Of a DNA stretch of 64,000 nt, positions 36,597-48,200 are shown one piece after another. The position numbers and the translations under genes were made by a program. The notes under the pieces are model-generated. The model had not been told where the DNA came from. It saw only the letters and a list, made by a program, of their open reading frames with translations, and did not search any database. The DNA comes from Liolophura sinensis. Lineage: Eukaryota; Mollusca; Polyplacophora; Chitonida; Chitonidae. Within the stretch, counting starts at the first letter, position 1. Every line of letters starts with the position of its first letter. The DNA lies in the NCBI RefSeq assembly GCF_032854445.1, contig NC_088302.1, positions 27,243,080 through 27,307,079 of the forward strand, in the 5' to 3' direction.

Positions 36597-37270
36597 TCCA
36601 AGATAGACGTTCTTTTCATCCAGTAAGGCGTTCTTCATAATCCGCTTAGCTATCTTGACAGAGCTTTCCACTATACCGTTGGGCTGCGGGCTGCAAACAC
36701 TGCGTTTGGCAGCAAATTCATCAGTGTCTCGATTCATGTAAATTTCTCGTACTCTTCTTAAGCATCCTTGAAGACCAATAAGACTCGAGTGAATTCTCGA
36801 AATGAGGTCACAACACAGTGAAAAGAGAATAACCACTCGTTCATCCGTAAAGATGACATCATTTTGTACAGACAGCCCTCTCTGAAAGAAAATACACTTG
36901 TGCAACAGGATTCAAGGGGCCCTTTGGTTCAGGCCATTCACGAAGGATAACTTGAATTAGCTTCACAGGTGTGGTGTCGGGGTTAGTGGCTTGCTGAATC
37001 TGTTTCAGTGTCCTCTTTCTGACGGAAAGGACTACGAATGGTATATGAATGTCACACATGACGCTTATATCTGTAGCATGTCTCCTCAGCTGATGGTCCA
37101 CTCTCCAAAAGAAAGATGTCTTCTTTCTGTTCAGTCTGTACATTGTGAGTTAAGAATGCTCTGCTAAGGGTGTCTGCAACATACATCTCCACACCTTTGT
37201 TGTACACCGCTTCAGGGTCATATTTCTGTAGTGTGAGTGGCATACGCTGTAGTCTTTTCGGTGCGCTCAA
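36597..37270 (-). pseudogene. RNase H end and integrase remnant lacking the catalytic core
   Basis: The frame at 37270-37052 contains EMYVADTLSRAFL, the conserved RNase H/tether motif. Frames at 37143-36859 and 36905-36585 show the zinc-binding start of integrase (ISRIHSSLIGLQGCLRRV) and then, almost at once, the post-core motif PQPNGIVESSVKIAKR and YLGLLD. The stretch between, which should hold the first two catalytic Asp, is missing. Confidence 0.72.
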
Positions 37271-38500
37271 TACACGTTTCTAGCGTATGATTTCCAAAGG
37301 TTTCTGGTCACTCTCTACATGGACAATCCGGCAATAGATGTAATTCTCAAATCTCGTCATTCCAAACAGAACAGCAAGTAACTCCTTCTCGATTTGAGAT
37401 TTTTAAGAGATCTCCAAGTATATGTCCCTGATATTTTACAAAGCAAGTCCCTGTACTGATCATCCCAGTGAAATACAGTTTCAGATCTGAGTAGTTCTGG
37501 CAGAGGATCACTTTTGCACTGGATCAAACTTCTGGACGTAATTAATAATGCCAAGTAACCTTGTCTGTAGGAGTTGGCATGTATGTTATAGAACTGACTT
37601 TGTCTGGATATATTCGCAGTCCATCAGACGTAATCATACGACCCATGTACTTGATTTGTTTCTTGTTGAACTCAGCCTTGGATTAATTGAGTTTGATGTT
37701 TTTCTCTCAGCAGCTATTCAACACTGCAAGGGATTTCTCGTCATAATCTCAATTGGCCTATTCATCTCTATCTCCGACTCCATAAATAAGAACATCATTG
37801 TGGGGAGGTTTCGTGCCTTTAAGGTCCATTCGACGTTGGAATCCCTCTGGTGCTGGAGAGATTCCAAAGGGAATGCGTTTCCATCTGTAGCGACTCCATG
37901 GTCAAGCGTAGTCAAGTAGCTGCTGTCCTCGGTTAGCTTTATATGTCAAAATCCATTTTTGGCATTTACTGTCGAGAACACTTTGGCTTTGGCCAGGTCT
38001 GGTAGTAGATCGTCCATTGCTTAAGAGCTTTATTCAGGGGTCTAGTGTCAATGCAGAGGCCCAATTTACCACATGGCTTGGTGACAGACACCAGAGATGA
38101 ATTCGGTAAGAATATCTTTTGGAGCAACAATATCAAGTTCAGTATGCCTGTCCAATTCAGCTGTCACTTTATTCTTAATGGCAGTAAGAATGGCAGTCAG
38201 GGTCTACATTCAGGTCAAGTTTATCACACAGCTCGCCTTCTCCCTCAAACAGATCAGTTAAATCAGTCTCGATTCTGTCCCATGTCAAAACTGGTTTGAA
38301 GGATATTTTTTTTAGATCACATACCCGGTCTGCGTTTGCATCAGAAACAGGCTTTGCTGGAATGTTTTCAGTGATCACAGTCACTAACCCCATCTGCAGA
38401 ATGGCACTCGATCTGAGAATCAGCTCGACATCTCCATCAACCACAGGAAACTCAGAGCTGTACTTCTTCTGAGTCTTGGGGTTTCGTAGACTGACACGTC
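37270..38500 (-). pseudogene. protease/reverse transcriptase remnant
   Basis: The frame at 38444-38175 reads like the protease end and pre-RT linker (SSAILQMGLVTVITEN). The frame at 37915-37718 keeps a shifted trace of the FGxxxAPxxFQR region of RT. Several frameshifts and stops break the domain; the YxDD box is not intact in any single frame. Confidence 0.65.
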
Positions 38501-38839
38501 TTTAACCGGCTGGCTTGGTTGTTGTTTTGTTGTGCATCAACAACGTTATATTTGTTGTCTCAAGATGTTGAAGACTTGAGTGAGGGAAGACATTAATGTA
38601 CAGTAGACTGCTAGTGGCAGAATATTTACAGTGTTTTCCTTTTCAGCTTTCATGACAGCAATAATATTCCTCTGGGCTTTTCTTTCACCCAGTACCTTAA
38701 CTTGTTCCACTGTAAGAACAAATTCTTCATCTGTAGAATACTCATCGTCTGCAGTGTAGACTTTACGACATCAGTTTCCACGACTTCTTTTGGCTAGTTT
38801 TCTGAGGGCATTTTGCGCTAAAGTGATTTTCACCTGCAC

Positions 38840-39560
38840 AATTCTCACAGTTTTTCACCCAGGCTGGACAGGATTTCTTTTTGCAGATATGTTTCAATCC
38901 ACAAAACTTGCATGCCAGCAGTTTCCTTTGTCCTTGTTTATTTGTTGAGCCAGATTATTTTTGTGCTGGTTGGGCTTTATTTTTCTTGATAACAAACTCT
39001 AACCCCTCTTGTGTCATTTCGCTAACCTGGAAGACTTGTTGTTTCACGTGCCCGTCATATGTCTATGCACTTTTATAGTGTGAGATTTGCTTGCTGATGC
39101 AGTTTTCGACTGGTAGTATTATCCACAATACTAACGACAATTCTATCTCCGATTAAATCATCTTCCAGGGCACTATAGTTGCAGGCTCTAGCTATTGTAC
39201 GCAAAGCTGCATAACTGTCAGTGTTTTCAGTAGATTCGTGAGCTCTTTTCTGGAAACAGTAGCGCTTGTCAGTTTCATTGGTTTGCCCCATGCAAAATGT
39301 CAAGCTTTCGTGTAACAAAAAGTAACATTTTCAGAATCCTCGTCATCCATCGGGGTCAGTCCATCAAAGACATTCAAAGCGTGTGGTCCAATACATGTCA
39401 GAAAGGTAGCTGTTCCCTGATTCATTTCCTGATTTTCCCAGATCCTCTTGAAAAGCTTCCGGTTGGTTGCTAGATTATCTTTCAGATCCAGTTTAGGCGG
39501 GAACGGAAGGTTTATTGGTGTCTGAACAATGCACCCGGATTGTTATGGTCGTTACCGGCT
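38840..39560 (-). pseudogene. gag remnant with CCHC-type zinc knuckle
   Basis: Minus-strand frames at 39318-39073 show a Gag core (AALRTIARACNYSALEDDL and a following DRIVV segment, then LLHQQANLTL-like text). At about 38930-38840 a Cys-x2-Cys-x3-His-x4-Cys cluster with a CPAW motif is visible, as in Mag-like Ty3/Gypsy Gag proteins. Stops separate the pieces, so no product is expected. Confidence 0.75.
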
Positions 39561-39991
39561 TCCATACATTTCGGGTCGTAGTCACAAACGCAGTGAAAAC
39601 AGCTGTTTTACGCTAACATACGTATGAACACAGTCACTAAAGCACATGCGGATTATAACAAGTTCTGTTGCAAAAAGTTCAGACACAGTTTATCACAAGA
39701 GTAGCTATTTTTGTCCAAATTATTTAGTATGTACATCACAGCAGTGTGTAGCGTACTCAGAGTCACAACAACAACACATGTCCGATCGCTGCTCCCGGTC
39801 TTTCAGACGTTGTTAAAGTGACAACGGACAATTCTGTATGAGGAATGTTGTGGGTTTGTCACTGATTAATGTCCACCGACTTCTGTCGCCATGTTTCATT
39901 AGCTTCGTTTGTTATTTGCTCAAGAATCAACGCAATAACAATTAAACAGACTCACCAACTTTTACTGCAGACGCACATCACTGATACAGCG

Positions 39992-40708
39992 GGGGGCCTC
40001 CGTGGCTCATTTGGTTAGCGCGCCAGCGCAGCGTAATTACCCAGGAGCCTCTCACCAATGCGGCCGTTGTGAGTTCAAGTCCAGTTCATGCTGGCTTCCT
40101 CTCCGGAAAGTCTGCAAGCAACCTGCGGATCAGCAGTGGTCGTGGGTTTTCCCCGGGCTCTGCCCGGTTTCCTTCCACCATAATGCTGGCCGCCGTCATA
40201 TGGACACAGACCCCCATTACAACTTCCGTTTTTCGGTAGGGACGATTGCAGTTCTGTGAATTTTAGGGTATAAAGTCTTTTTTTTGCTCCCAGTCGTCCA
40301 TTTTTGGTGCACAGGTGCATGCTTGGTATTAAAATGCTGGAAACTGTCTAAACTTTGAGGAGGTATGAGCTTTATTGATGAAAGTTTGAAATTCTGGGTG
40401 AGAGGACACAAGGTGTGAGGTAGTGATGAGGCTGCGAGTGACGTCCCCTTGGCGTTGCTAGACACGCCTACCAGCTGCCGGCATGGAAAGGTCCAGATTT
40501 TGACGGTCAACCTATGTTAAGATTTTTATGGCTTCTTTCTCACAGGCTGGGCCAGGTATGCACCAAAGCTTATTGTCCCCGGAATGTTTGGGACTGAGCT
40601 ACAGCGCTAGACGTTAACATTGTTGCTTATGGAAAATTAATGGGGGTCTGAGGCCATATAAGTGAAATATTCTTGAGCACGGGGTAAAACACCAATCAAA
40701 TAAGTAAA
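39992..40708 (+). mobile_element. tRNA-headed SINE (family 1) inside the 5' LTR, itself split by a MITE
   Basis: Starts GGGGGCCTCCGTGGCTCA with tRNA-like A and B boxes, ends CACCAATCAAATAAGTAAA. Flanked by a perfect 13-bp TSD CACTGATACAGCG (39979-39991, 40709-40721). Confidence 0.9.
40201..40656. mobile_element. 456-bp MITE with 19-bp terminal inverted repeats, inside the SINE
   Basis: Left end TGGACACAGACCCCCATTA and right end TAATGGGGGTCTGAGGCCA are inverted repeats (16 of 19). It is flanked by TA on both sides; removing it restores the SINE text GTCATATAAGTG. TA duplication fits Tc1/mariner-like superfamilies. No coding capacity. Confidence 0.82.
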
Positions 40709-41141
40709 CACTGATACAGCGCCTTTCATGGGAGACAACTTTTTCTGTACAATACAGGCGTATCGTCACAGATCTGACATCTGATGTAACAATGCACTAA
40801 CGCCAGGCTAAAGCATAGGCTGTTGAGCGAAAGTTAGTACCGAGCACCCGTTTACTGCGAAATCTCACGACATTTCTGTTTTAAGAAAATGCGAAATGCG
40901 AAAATGACGTTTTGGTGACATTTGTCAGGTATGATGGCTAAAGCTAGTATGATCGGGAGACATTCTGATTTAAGGTCTGAAATTGACATTCCATCAAAAT
41001 GACAGATGTCGATTCAAAATCAGTACATATGGTCTATATTTTTATTGTATTTTCTGTATTCAGCGCATTTGTTATTTGTAGCTTAAAGCTGTGTTTACGG
41101 AGTTACCACATAATTACAGGCGCTCGAATCCAGTCCGTAAA

Positions 41142-41143
<2 letters not shown>

Positions 41144-41178
<35 letters not shown>
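41144..41178. repeat. (GT)n microsatellite
   Basis: About 14 GT units followed by GCGCGCGTGCGCGCG, a stretch prone to left-handed DNA. Confidence 0.95.
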
Positions 41179-41186
<8 letters not shown>

Positions 41187-41251
41187 CGCGCGCCTTATGA
41201 TAAGCTGATGAAATGATGATTTCCCTTGAAAATAACATGAAGTTTACAGTT

Positions 41252-41298
41252 GGAATATAACAGAATGTAGAAAGTTGAGAAAGCCTTTTATTATTTTA
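41252..41298 (+). repeat. Solo copy of the hairpin-arm repeat
   Basis: GGAATATAACAGAATGTAGA then AAGTTGAGAAAGCCTTTTAT; nearly identical to the right arm of the hairpin at 1121-1166. Confidence 0.85.
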
Positions 41299-41947
41299 TA
41301 CATATAATGTGACTTAACAAAGTTGATTTTTGTTCCATTTTAGCTGAATGAAAAAGCGCCAGTTTACTATTTCATCCGATTTTGGATGGTTCTCATTCTT
41401 CTCACCACAGTATAGTTGAAATATTGCCGCTGTCATTCTAGAATTTTCCCCTTGTTATATATTTGTCAGTTTATTGTGTGAAGGAAACCGAAGTGCTCAC
41501 TGAGGGCAGTGTATAAGTAATCAACAAATTTACTGTCCAAGGTCAGATTTTAACCTGCACCGTGTGTGTCCTAGGGACTGAAAGGCCAGCGCGTTTTAAA
41601 ACCACCAGCGCCTTACGACCCGCTCTCTCCATAGATGTAAGAGTACAAATATGTGTGAGGTTTCTTATTTAAGGTGGAAATATGATTTTGACGATAACCA
41701 TTTTGGAACCATGCAAGATGGACTGTAAACTTTTAGTTTCTGCACAGCCTTGAGAATTCTTACAAAGTATAAGCATTAAATGGCACTGAAATGACACGAT
41801 ATCATAATTGTCATAAATGAGTGTGTTAAATTTTTATTATTCATTTGTGAGTTATTAGCTTTTAAATTTACTGTATATGCCGACTCAGCCTTTACTATCA
41901 TTTCACACATGTACGTTTGTTCATGTATTACAGTGCCTGTGGTTTGA

Positions 41948-42287
41948 ATGAAGACTGGAATAAAACATCCAACTGAAGCCATGATGTTCGCACAAAGGAC
42001 ATTTGGATCTTCATTCTTGGCCCGCAACAAACTTAGACAGCTATTTCAAACCTGTGCTGCTTTGAGTCACCATGACGCTAGGATGTGTACTATTTTTGCT
42101 GTATCTTCTGCCCCTGGTAAGGCTGGATTGGCTGTTCTTAGGATATCAGGCAGCAAAGCTGCTGAGGCAATTAGGCAGTTAGGAAGGCTGAAAAAATTAC
42201 CACCTGAACGAAAAGCAACACTTAGACTGCTGTACAGACCACAGACCCAAGAAGCAATAGACAGAGGCCTGATGCTGTGGTTCCCAG
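41948..42287 (+). CDS. GTPBP3: GTPBP3 exon 1
   Basis: First coding exon, ending CCA-G at donor GTGAGA, phase 1. It encodes a basic N-terminus with few acidic residues (likely mitochondrial targeting), then the start of the folate-binding domain ([20 protein letters not shown]). The ATG at 41984 gives the most typical presequence. A TTACAG at 41928-41933 could be the acceptor of a leader intron. Confidence 0.88.
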
Positions 42288-45200
42288 GTGAGACAATATG
42301 ATTCTTTTAGTTAGAAGTTTGGCATTAGCTATTGGCACTACAAACACTAAATAGACGTCAACGACAAAAGGACTTGTTCACTCTATAATTTACCTGATGG
42401 GTTACGGTTTCTAGTAATTATTTGCTTCTCATGATCGGGGAGGTACAGCAAGGTGTGGTTTGATAAGTCTGTTTTTTCCTTCGTAGGCCTGATCGGCCCC
42501 AATGTTCTTTAAGCGGGTCACACCTAGGACCTTAAAAAAAAAGGAAGTTGTAGCTTCCTCGCTTGGTGTTCAGCATTAAGGATGCAGTGCAACGACTTCG
42601 GCAAGTCGTCTCAGTGAACAGCACTAGATAAAAGAGCGGTGGAAATCCATCCTGCAACAAGGAGGCACATTGCATGCACTCTAAGGACTCCTTTGTGGTC
42701 ATGTGACTGAAAAATTGTTAAGTACGACGGTAAACCCTAAGCATTCACTCACTCACTGTAGGCCTACATGTAGCTCTACTGAAATGGAAACGGCTCGCCA
42801 TCAAACCCATACCGATGCATAAAGTCTGTGCTAAAAAAACCATGACATTTTTACAGTCTTATTTTATTTCAAATTCTTATTCATTTTGAATTGATCATCA
42901 TTTTGTTTCATTGAAGTGAACTCAAACTTGTGTTTACACTGAAGTCAGCTGCAAGTGGAATTCCCCAGATGGTTCAGCGGAATGCAATTCAGTGTCTTTT
43001 GGAAGACCCATTCACACAAAATTTCAAAACTATTTCGATGGGCTTTCAGTGCGCTTTACACCAACTTTGATCACTTCACGGGATTGTGCTTTTGAAAGAA
43101 GATATGGTCACCTGCCCTTGAAAGGAGCTAAGGTTGCCTGCCTTTGAAACGAGCTAAGGTCACCTGGTCTAACATCGATTGGCCCACAACCTTCCATGTT
43201 TACTCCAGTGGTTGGAAAGAGAGTATACCTTTACACAGACGCGAATACGAAGTCAGTCAAATTGTTTCGTGTTGGCAGAAAACACGATGGCGCGTGAGAA
43301 AACGCTGTACGGTTATGTGGATACGGCTCTTCACAAGCTTCCACGACAACGTCTAGTATCGGTCATGGTGAGGCCTTCTTCATTCGAAATGATCTGAGCG
43401 AGGTTAGTTGATACTAGTTGTCGGTCGTTTCCTAGTATCCTGTTGTCTTCTCTGAAAGACTCCAAATGAAGGCATCATTATTTCGATGCAGTACTCTGGT
43501 CTTGTCATATGACTCCGGTTTCAGTTTAGAAAAAGGATTTGGACTTAAAGAGGGCTTCAGTGCTCGAGCGTGCGGTAATTGCTAGTATTTATGCATTTAC
43601 ATGAACAGTTAGAAAAATTTTTTTTACTGAGATGAATTGCCAAGAGGCCATATTTCATCTGTTACGTGACCATTTGCCAGCTATCATACTGTCGTCGCAG
43701 CTCTGGTTTTACTCTGTATGTTGTACGTCTTAATGATATTTCACCTGTAGAATGAAAACCATACAAGCCGGAATGATGAGACATTTGTCAAATTATAGCC
43801 CGTGGCCTGGCCATTCGTAGACGTGCTTACGGGATTTGATTTACGACCAACACCTTTTTTTTTTTTTTAAGATTTTTAAATGGCACTGACTGAGGGGATG
43901 GAAGTCTATTCCGTCAATATCATTGTAGAACATATTTTTACCTCGACCTTGCATTATAGAATTGATGTTACAATGAAAAGACATACACTTATCAAGATAC
44001 GCTAGACCTAAGGGCCGAAGATCAAGTTGAACAAACCGGAGATGATATTATCAAAATCTGAAGTGATCACATCTCCTTCGTAATATTAGCCAGAGGCATG
44101 TAAGATTTACCTGAGGCGTGTAAGATTTACTTCAGGCGTTGTAGTAATACTATTTAGTATTTCAAAGCAATGAAAGAATTAAACTAACCGGAAGTGTGTC
44201 GTATGGAGCAGATAACTGGCAGCTAAAATTGATTTGAAACACTGTGATAATAGGACTGGTGCGTTAATCTGGTGATTTGTTGTATCACTTGCCTTTGGGG
44301 TATATGCCAGATACAGATACAAGAAATGTTGTTTCCCCGAGTTACTAATGCTTGTTCTTGGATAAATGCATTTTCTTTTAAGAAAGCCTTTTTTATTGCT
44401 CATCACTATAATTTAAATGTTCAACAAAAAAAAAAAGAACAAAAGTTTTATTATATTGGTTAAAGAGAAAGCAATTTGAAATCGTCATATCAGAGCTGCC
44501 ATGAGCTGTATCTGGTGCTGTATCTGGTGAAGAAAGGTGATAATTAACTGTTCCGTTCGTGTACACAGGTCCTCGTAGTTATACAGGAGAAGACTGTGTA
44601 GAATTTCATGTGCACGGCGGACCTGCAGTTGTGGCAGCCATGCTAGAAGCTCTTGGAGAGTTACAGGAATTTCGTCATGCTGAACAAGGAGAGTTTACTA
44701 AACGGTGAGAGTCAAAACGATGACAGATTTGTTGTTGGATGAGCTGGAATATTTATATCTGCGTTCCAGTTATAATAATTTAAGGTTGGGAACTGTTGAA
44801 GCATGTTTACCACCTATGATTTATTTGATTTCGTTGGTATTTTACGTCGTGCTCAAGAATAATTCATTTATACAATGGTGGCCAGCATTATGGTGGGAGA
44901 AAACCGGGCCGAGCCCGAGGAAAACCCACGATTATCCGCAGGTTGCTGTCAGACCAATCAGGTCGGGGCTCCTTGACTGTCAACCCATCAAATCTGTCTG
45001 TGTTCGGCTCGGAAGGTATAAAAGGCGCTGACGACATTCATTACAGTAGATATTGGTCCAGTGGGACGGTGAAGCCTACGCAGATCCAAAACCCAAGACA
45101 CCCAAAGGGAGGTTAAACTCTAGAAGGTATAGCAAGTCTACATGTAGATGTGCGTTTGGAAGTCTTTGAACTGAGGGTCATTTCAGATAGCAAGCAAATG

Positions 45201-48200
45201 ATTCCTCGCTCAGTTTCAATGATCGGAAATCTAAACTTGTTTCACTGCACCTGTACCTTGCCTATGATCATTCTTAGTTTTTGAAGACCTTCTGTTTGGA
45301 AATCCAAAACTGGAAATGGATGATCGCTCAGTTTGGAGTTTCACAAAACTAGTTTTGGAGATCATCTAGTTTTTGAGGAATGGTTTCCATTTGGACACCT
45401 CCACATCAGTGATAGGATACGGAAATATATAGTGTCAGTAATCACCCCAATATGAAGGTTACTGACACCATATATTTCCATATCCTATCACCAAGTAACT
45501 ATGTAACGAATTTATCCTGCAAAGTCCCATCAGTGCAGTGCAAAAGACCGATGTATAGGTGAATCGCTTCAGCGATGTGACCTTTGTTATCACAACCCGA
45601 CGAAGGGAGATAACCTACTCAGCAGACACATTTGACGTCGTTTGAAGGACTCGAGAGTATATCTGTACCCCCACTTGACTGTTGTTGTCCAATGAAAAGC
45701 AGAGTATTTTCTCTGATGTGTGATAATAATTGAATATCTCACCGAGATATTTAGCTCTACAAATATTTATTTGCTGCTAAAATAAATGTCCGAAATGCAG
45801 TCATCCTTCGAAATATTTCCCAGATAACTGTTCTGTGATGCAAGCGCTGCAACTGTTTTTCTTTTCTTTAAGCTTTAATTGATATAATCTTCAAATAATT
45901 ACTGATGAATGTACCGAAAATTTTTCTCAGTTTTCTGGAAATTACTACCAGATATGTTAAATCTTTGAGGGAAAAATATGTATAGACCTCATGTTTATTC
46001 CACTTATGCCAACTATTTAAAATATTAGAGGATTACATGCCAGAGTAATCTTTTATCAAAACAAAAGGTGTGAGGTAGCGCCCTCATTGGGATGGTTGGG
46101 TTCAGTGAGGTGTGATGTAGCGCCCCCAATGGGATGGTTGGGTTCAGTGAGGTGTGATGTAGCGCCCCCAATGGGATGGTTGGGTTCAGTGAGGTGTGAG
46201 GTAGCGCCCCCAATGGGATGGCTGGGTTCAGTGAGGTAGCGCCTCCAATGGGATGGCTGGGTTCAGTGTCCCGAAACAGCTTTGGAGAAGGCAAGGCTTA
46301 AACATATATTGGGCCTTCCTGTCTGGCTGTAGCTCCACGCAGTGTTAAAATTGATGCTTAAATAATACCACTAAAGATAATACATAAGGATGTATACTGA
46401 TGTCTGAGAACATGAGCACTCTTCATGAGCATATAGAGAATACGTAGAGGCAAAACGCTTATCATAACTACAAACTCTGCTTATTTCCACGAGCGCTGGT
46501 CACCGAAGAAAACCTTTTTTCGCCAACGTGGTGAGATGAATGGGAAAATTTAGAACGACACCACAAGAATTCGGGCTACATGTATAACAAAGAGATTTGA
46601 ATGCCGATCATGACTACTGTAGATTACTGTAATAAAAGTGGTCATAAATGCAAAAATTAGGCCAAGAGAAAGAACTCGGTAAGACAAAATTTGAGTTGTC
46701 ACATTTGACTGCACACGGATTGCTGCGGAATATGTTTGTGTGAAATTGAGATGATTACTACCATATCTTCTTGAGTTTTATTTAATGACATGGTGTGTTG
46801 TTAATTTTTCCATCTTTTGTGTAAGGGGTTCAACATTGGTTTGGGTAGCATAGTGTACTATTATTGTGCTATCGTAATACATCGCGGCAAATGCATTACG
46901 AATCTCGTAATTACATGTCTACATTACATGTAGCTGTAACCAAAGGCCATTAGGGTCAAGAAATCAAATTGCTCAGTGATGCAAGTGAATCAGCACTGAT
47001 GTCAGAAAATCACTTAACAGTGAACGCTGGGAGAATCATCCAATTTTGTGGGCAATAAAATCCTCAGTGACAATTGCATGCTAGATGGCAATTTGGAATC
47101 AACTGAGCAACATCCAATTACTATGCACAAGACGAACGGAAATGCCCCCTATCCCTTGTAATGCAGTACCCTGTACCCTTTATTTTTCTTTCCTCTTCGA
47201 ATGAACAAAGATCCCATAGATGGCGGCGGTGCTGTTGTGAAACTGTATATTCAAAATTCTTCCTTTAGTACAATGCGCATCGATACATGAGTGTAATGTA
47301 CCTGTTGCTTGTCATTTGTGTAGGGCCTTTTTGAATGGGAAGCTGGATTTGACGGAGGTAGAGGGGTTAGCTGATCTGATTGAAGCTGAGACAGAGAGCC
47401 AGCGTAAGCAAGCACTGAGACTCGTGGAAGGAGAACTTGGCCAGATGTACAATGAGTGGAGAGAAGTATTAATCAAGGTAGTTTCTGTAATATGTGTGCA
47501 GTTAAGAAAAGGACTAGTTAATTTAATTACGTGAAGGTATGAGTCAGCCTCTGGTTCTACTGTTTAACACTCAGTGTGCTATTTCAAAATTCTGACAGTC
47601 TTGTCAGACTCCAACACACTCAGTTCATATCCGCCTCTCAAAGAAGTCGCTGCAACTCTCAGAACTCCACGTCAAAGGATACTAGTGGCACTAGTCTTCA
47701 AAGGTCATTCCCCTGCAGACTGTGGGTTTAATCTTGAGGACTAGCTTTTGAACTCATTATCCATACCGGCGAATCAGAAATTTTTCGGTATGCGTATTTC
47801 CGCTCTCATATGACACGCGAATCTGGATTTTCCGCGCACCGTTTCAAAATGGCCGTTACTTCCACGTTGTAGTTTATTGTTACACGACCGCATTAATCTT
47901 CCGCATTAATTTCTGTTATCTAGATAAATTCTCCTGTGTGACAATTTGAAACCTGTCAATCGGTCACAGGATAACAAACTGCTTAAAGTTCAAGGCCATC
48001 TTGTGAAAGGAACTATTGGTCTCGCACAAATTCAGAATCAGTTGAAACCACAGCAACAGGTGGCACTCAAGTGGACAATAGCAAGTTAATTGCAACGGTT
48101 ATGGAAGACATCAGCCTTTTAATGTACGCCAACATAGAAATGAATATGTGTAGAAGGGAATTCATAAAGCCAGACCTTCGTTCGAAGTGCAGCCATTTGT

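Larger units (their letters stand above)
35776..40770 (-). mobile_element. Decayed Ty3/Gypsy LTR retrotransposon with both LTRs
   Basis: The 5' LTR (39892-40770, about 149 bp without its insertion) and 3' LTR (about 35776-35930) are similar and begin TGT on the minus strand. Just inside the 5' LTR is TGGCGACAGAAGTCGG (39891-39876), a typical TGG primer-binding site. Just before the 3' LTR is a purine tract AAAAGAGGGA (35940-35931). Internal order on the minus strand: gag, zinc knuckle, protease/RT, RNase H, integrase, all broken by stops and frameshifts. No TSD could be matched with confidence. Confidence 0.88.
39892..40770 (-). repeat. 5' LTR of the Ty3/Gypsy element, split by a SINE
   Basis: LTR sequence occupies 39892-39991 and 40722-40770 and matches 35790-35930 across the break (for example ACTTTTACTGCAGAC). 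Between them lies a SINE with 13-bp target duplications. Confidence 0.8.
40771..41947. other. Region upstream of GTPBP3
   Basis: A (GT)n run at 41144-41178 and a 45-bp copy of the hairpin-arm repeat at 41252-41298. No promoter motif could be singled out. TTACAG at 41928-41933 may end a leader intron. Confidence 0.4.
44705..47323. other. GTPBP3 intron 2
   Basis: Holds a SINE family 1 fragment, a 35-bp hairpin and a 42-bp tandem array (listed separately); no gene. Confidence 0.6.

Noticed and set aside
36094-36606. 170-codon plus-strand frame
   Set aside because: Lies antisense within the decayed Ty3/Gypsy element; no known domain and no splice or start context.
39992-40086. Possible tRNA gene (A and B boxes)
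   Set aside because: It is the head of a SINE with a TSD; the cloverleaf is not intact and the same head occurs in many copies.
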